A DNA stretch of 64,000 nucleotides from Earliella scabrosa (Eukaryota; Basidiomycota; Agaricomycetes; Polyporales; Polyporaceae): NCBI GenBank assembly GCA_022605405.1, contig JABYQQ010000003.1:2666001-2730000 (forward strand), in the 5' to 3' direction. Numbering within the stretch: the stretch's first letter is position 1; each line of letters begins with the position of its first letter. A program made the translations under genes and the position numbers. The notes under the pieces are model-generated. The model made no database searches, was not told the DNA's origin, and worked only from the letters and a program-made list of their open reading frames with translations. Shown here piece by piece: positions 59,999 to 64,000 of this stretch.

Positions 59999-62527
59999 AT
60001 GCAGCTCCTACGTCCACTACGCAAGCCATCGGCCCTTGAAGTCGAAGAGATTATCATCGACCAGCTCCAGAACGAGGTTGGAGTCCTTCGTCGATGCGCC
60101 TTGGTCTGCCGCGCATGGCACCTTCGTAGCCGTGTCCACCTCCTTCGCAGGATACAAGTCAGGACTATCACGGACTTGGACGAGCTTTGTACCTACTTTC
60201 GGAGGCATCCATTCCTCAGTCCGTCTGTCCGTTCGGTGCACATCCGGCCTGTGCCAGCGTCAGATCACCCATATCTCCGATCTCGTTGTCACGGTGGAAA
60301 GCTTGTTTGGGTTCCGCTGGTATCCCTGCTGCCGAACCTGAATCAGCTGAAGCTCTCTCACTGGGATGGGTCCGAGTACCTTTCTCTCCATCCAATCATC
60401 TTGAAAACTCTCCGCTTATCTCTGTGCGCACTTGACACCCTTGTTCTGTCCACCATGACCTTCAGAACGGCGATGGACGTTATACGCCTTATCTCTGCGT
60501 GTCCAGCTGTACGAACTCTTCGCTTCGTGCACGTGCGTAGCCAAGGAGCGTATACGGACGTGGCTCAGACTAGTACTAGAGCCCAAGATGCAACCATTGA
60601 AAGATGTTCAAGACAAGTCTCCGTTAGTCGTCTCTACGTGAGTGTCCGCACCGTGCTTGCCTGGCAAGCTTCCACAGTGTTAACCATGACTCTCCTCAGG
60701 TTGAGGGTCCTGTACCCATAGACGTGATGGAACCCTTGCTAAAAGGCACCCGGCACTCACTCAAACGATTGGCCACGCGTCCCTCAGATTGTGAGCATCA
60801 TCGTGTATCATACCCGCTGTCCATAGCTCACATATGTCCTGAAGGTCTTTCCGTCGCTATTCAGCTTACAACACTGCAGGCAATCGAGTTCTTTCTCTAC
60901 AGTGAATACGACGAAGGACGCTTCCTGCGACGGCTTCACACCACATGCAGTATGCTCCGGAAGATAGAAACAACATCCCTGTACTATGTCGGTCTCTATC
61001 TTTGCGATACCAGCCCACATCACTTGGCTGCATGGCTCTCTACAACTGCAGCGGTGGATGGTTTTGCGTTGCTAGAAGAAGCCATCATCTCGCTGTCACC
61101 AGACGCTGTGGTGAACATAGATGTCCCCAACACAAAACGGGATTGTACGGAGCTGTTTTGTGAGACCCTCCCCAGGCTTCTCCCGAAGATCAGCCGAGCA
61201 GGTAATCTGCGCTGCGCATTGCAGCGAAGTCTTTCCTGTAAGTATGTTGTGTCTCAACGGCCAAGTCGGGCTGCAGCGCTGACTTGGAATATCAGCATCC
61301 CCATCTGCCCGCCCTACGGGTACGTCCGGACATGACGGATTCGTGAAACAACTGAAGATGTCCCCCGATGGTCACTGGGCTGTAACCTGCTGTCCAGGAG
61401 ACGGTCCTGCGGGTCCTACACTGATTCTGTGGGACGTTGTTCACGACATGGCCGTACGTGAGTGGGTATGCCAGTCGCGCCCTTGGATAGTAGGCGAACC
61501 TTCCTTCTCTCCTGATAGCCAGCTTCTTGCCGGATTTGTCCTGGAACCTGACATTCTGGTTTATGAAGTTCAAGATCCCGTGGCACTCCCCATCAAACTG
61601 GTAATTCCTGAAGGGATCTCTTCACTCCCTAACAACTCGGATATCACTTTCCTATGGTATTCCTACAATACTAGTAGGAATCTCGTGGTTTACTCCGCAG
61701 CTAGATCCGACACCGAATTGGGACACATCCTCATCTACGACGTACAAACTTCGGAACTCCTACAGCACATCAAATGGGAGCCTTGCAAAGGCTCACCCGT
61801 GTCGCTCCATGTTCACCTCTACAAGCATCCTCACCCCAACAGCGATTGCTGGAGCCTACTAGTCACATACGTCACAGGAACAAAACTACTACCAGGACTA
61901 ATCAGTCGCGTATGGGATCTCGAGCACGGCCATGAGCACTGTGCAACCATCATACCCATACCATCACCTACTACTTCGTCAGACACATCTCACCACCATC
62001 ATCAGTATCTCATATATAGCATGACTCAGAGCGCCGACACATCCTCTCGTGGTTCCAATACCGAAGTCACCAGGATCTATAGCCTTCTATCCAACCAGCT
62101 CCTCAGTACACTCACATTCTACAAGCGTACTCCGAGATCCAAGCTTATCGCGGTCTCAGTATCTGTAGACGGTTCTCGACTTCTAGCCGTGTGGAGTGAC
62201 GCAACAGTAGTAGGGAGGGAAATATCCACAGGTGAAGAGCTATTCTCCTTCCAGGGCCTAAACGATACCGGTGATGCCAACTACCAGGAAAGTGTCGAAG
62301 ATGCCCGGTTCTCTCCTGATGGACGTTGCGTTGCACTGCTACTATGGCCTGGATCACAGCTGCAACTATTGCGGCTAAGCGATGGCGCATGCATTGCGAT
62401 GTTTACCAAACATCGCCTCATTACTGGCGGTACCATCACGTTCACTCCTGATGGACACACGTTATGTTATGGTACGGAGTTTGGGAATGTCTGCTTCCAC
62501 CCTATAGCACATCTTCTCGCCGAGTAA
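59999..62527 (+). CDS. F-box protein apparently fused to a WD40-like domain
   Basis: The N-terminus MQLLRPLRKPSALEVEEIII with CALVCRAWHLRSRVHLL is a basidiomycete F-box motif. Short leucine-rich stretches follow (LPNLNQLKLSHW, CAVRTLRF-type). An intron at about 60639-60698 joins VSRLY to VEGPVPIDVMEPLLKG. A second intron (gtaagt at about 61239 to atatcag near 61296) keeps the frame open into GHDGFVKQLKMSPDGHWAV and several WD40-like blades (LILWDV, FSPDSQLLAGF, SVSVDGSRLLAVWSD, ARFSPDGRCVALLLW, FTPDGHTLCYGTEFGN) up to the stop. If the second intron is not spliced, the F-box part ends at 61335. Role inferred: substrate receptor of an SCF ubiquitin ligase. Estimated about 770 residues. I am fairly sure of both parts and less sure of their fusion. 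Confidence 0.68.
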
Positions 62528-64000
62528 TGCCCTTGAGTATACATGATAGTCTCCAGATTCCAGAGGACACCTGAACTTACAGCAGCATACTGGACCGTAG
62601 TAGGCTTCCGTTTGAGTTGAAGTTCACCCGGGCTATTCACTTACAGTTCGTACGAGAGTCGTTGATTGTAGAGGAGCCGTCACGATGGCGAGTCCAACGC
62701 GAGTCCTAGACAACGCATACCTCTCACCGACAACTCTTTCATCCGTACGCTCTCTCACGCTTGTGCGGACTGGATGCCCAACGAGTCGCGACAACCCATT
62801 CACCGGTGCGACTCGGAGTCAACATATGGTTTAATCTTCTCTTCTGCGGCCATAACGGTGGTGCTCAGAGTAAAGACGGCCTTGCTTCTCTCACCAACCC
62901 GCCAGATGACGAGGTAGGAACTCCTGAGCGAGATGCCCAACGCCAGTCGAACGCGAAAAAACATTGAGGTTCGGCGCCGAGGACACGAGCTCTCCTGACG
63001 CCCGAGCTGATGTTCCCGACACCAGCGGTGAGTACTGTGAGTCTCGGCAGGGTGTGCTTATGGGTTGTACCTGTTCTGTTGACAAGTCGACGGAACTGCA
63101 ACTTACACAGCTCTCGAGTCTTCCACCCATACCCTTGTGCATCACGGCCTACCTCATGAAATCCCCGACGTTGGCTCTGATCACGTTCACTCCGCTGTCG
63201 CTCCGCGGGCTCCCTGGATCGCTCGCGATATCTACCATAACGCGCAATGAAGAGGCAAGACTCAAAATTCAGAAAGACGCTCTCCTGAAGTTGATCCACA
63301 TCTTCGCGAGGGACATCATGCGCCCATGATACCGACTCCGGATACAGCAGGATCCTCCATACACCGCACATTTGAACTTTCTCTTGGGTACGTTTGTTCA
63401 TACGACAGGATACTTTGCTCTTCTTCTGATCACCGTTTCCAGCGTCGGGATGTGATACTATGACTGTGACCATGGCAGCTGCAGTACTCATGGGCCCACC
63501 CGATACGACTCCTGCACTCTTCTCGCATAGCTGAGCAGGAGGTAATGCATCATGTCGTGGGTAGTGTCTAGTCTGAGAAACTGACTCGCTAGCTTCATTG
63601 TAGTGAGGTTCAGTCGCATTCTGAAGTTGTCTAGTTGGTCGTCGTTGATCTGTAACCGCCGTCCTCCAAGTTACGTGGTCCTCACACAGTGGTTCGCTCT
63701 CTCCGTTTATTGTCTGTGCTCTGAAGTCGAATACACTCATCTCACGCCCTCCTCTCTGCGTTCCAAAGTTCTCAGGCCTATCCCAGCGATCCGCGCGAAG
63801 TGTTTGTACGTAAGAGAACGTAAGGTTCAATCATCGGAGCCACGTTGTTGATGCATGTTTGGCCCCCCTCTGCCACCGAGGTTCATGCCGACCGTCAACG
63901 TCAGCGAGAAAGCCGTCTGAGTTCAAACTACACGTTGGCCTGACATCTGCAGCTCGAGTTCAACAGAGCTGCTCGTCGACGGATGCAGGGCGCCGTCGGC
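62528..64000. other. Right-hand end, no supported gene
   Basis: About 1.5 kb. A minus-strand open frame at 62865-63830 (about 320 codons) is Arg/Ser/Gln-rich, lacks a clear domain and has no fungal-style intron support. I leave it uncalled. No repeats or RNA genes seen. Confidence 0.4.

Noticed and set aside
62865..63830. About 320-codon open frame on the minus strand
   Set aside because: No recognisable domain, no clear start, no intron-like borders, and composition unlike the neighbouring genes.

Overview
This is nuclear DNA from a filamentous basidiomycete, most likely an Agaricomycete (mushroom or polypore lineage). The evidence is dense GC-rich coding sequence broken by many 45-70 nt introns with GTRNGT...YAG borders, short intergenic spaces, and gene content: GH92 mannosidase, Dot1, Arp5, Sec4, Gid1, a GPI-type fasciclin protein, an O-fucosyltransferase-like enzyme and an F-box protein. 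All coordinates and homology calls were read by eye. No database search was run, so family names rest on visible motifs.

Layout. 1-263 (-) is the 5' end of a Pro/Gln-rich protein that runs off the left edge. 1891-2622 (+) is an orphan protein with an N-myristoylation-type start. 3608-12279 and 12872-21340 (+) are two tandem paralogues of a giant TRANK1-like UvrD-family helicase. Each has a helical N-terminus, a segment resembling the RelE/ParE fold, a complete SF1 helicase core and a long helical-repeat C-terminus. 22016-25130 (+) is a secreted GH92 alpha-mannosidase. 26144-28861 (+) is a Gid1/RanBPM-type SPRY-LisH-CTLH protein.

29559-35373 and 37517-43255 (+) are a second tandem pair. They are large EF-hand proteins with a STAND-like helical N-terminus, a long acidic disordered linker, a Cys-rich putative zinc module and a C-terminal coiled coil. 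A terminal-inverted-repeat element (35643-37019) sits between them. 43503-46949 (+) is Arp5 of INO80, with a fold-back element inside one oversized intron. 47371-48450 (-) is Sec4/Rab8, divergent from Dot1 (48893-51349, +). Next come an APH/kinase-like protein (about 52090-53111, +), an O-fucosyltransferase-like type II membrane protein (53569-55521, -), a FAS1 fasciclin protein (56449-58021, -) and an F-box protein that appears fused to a WD40-like domain (59999-62527, +). 62528-64000 shows no gene I can support.

Themes. Two unrelated giant multi-exon genes were each duplicated head-to-tail within 40 kb, and intron positions survive in both pairs, including micro-exons of 16 nt (the helicase P-loop) and 27 nt (the EF-hand proteins). 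Dot1, Arp5/INO80, Sec4 and Gid1 are conserved housekeeping genes. The two duplicated families are the least characterised content and the best place to look for new biology.
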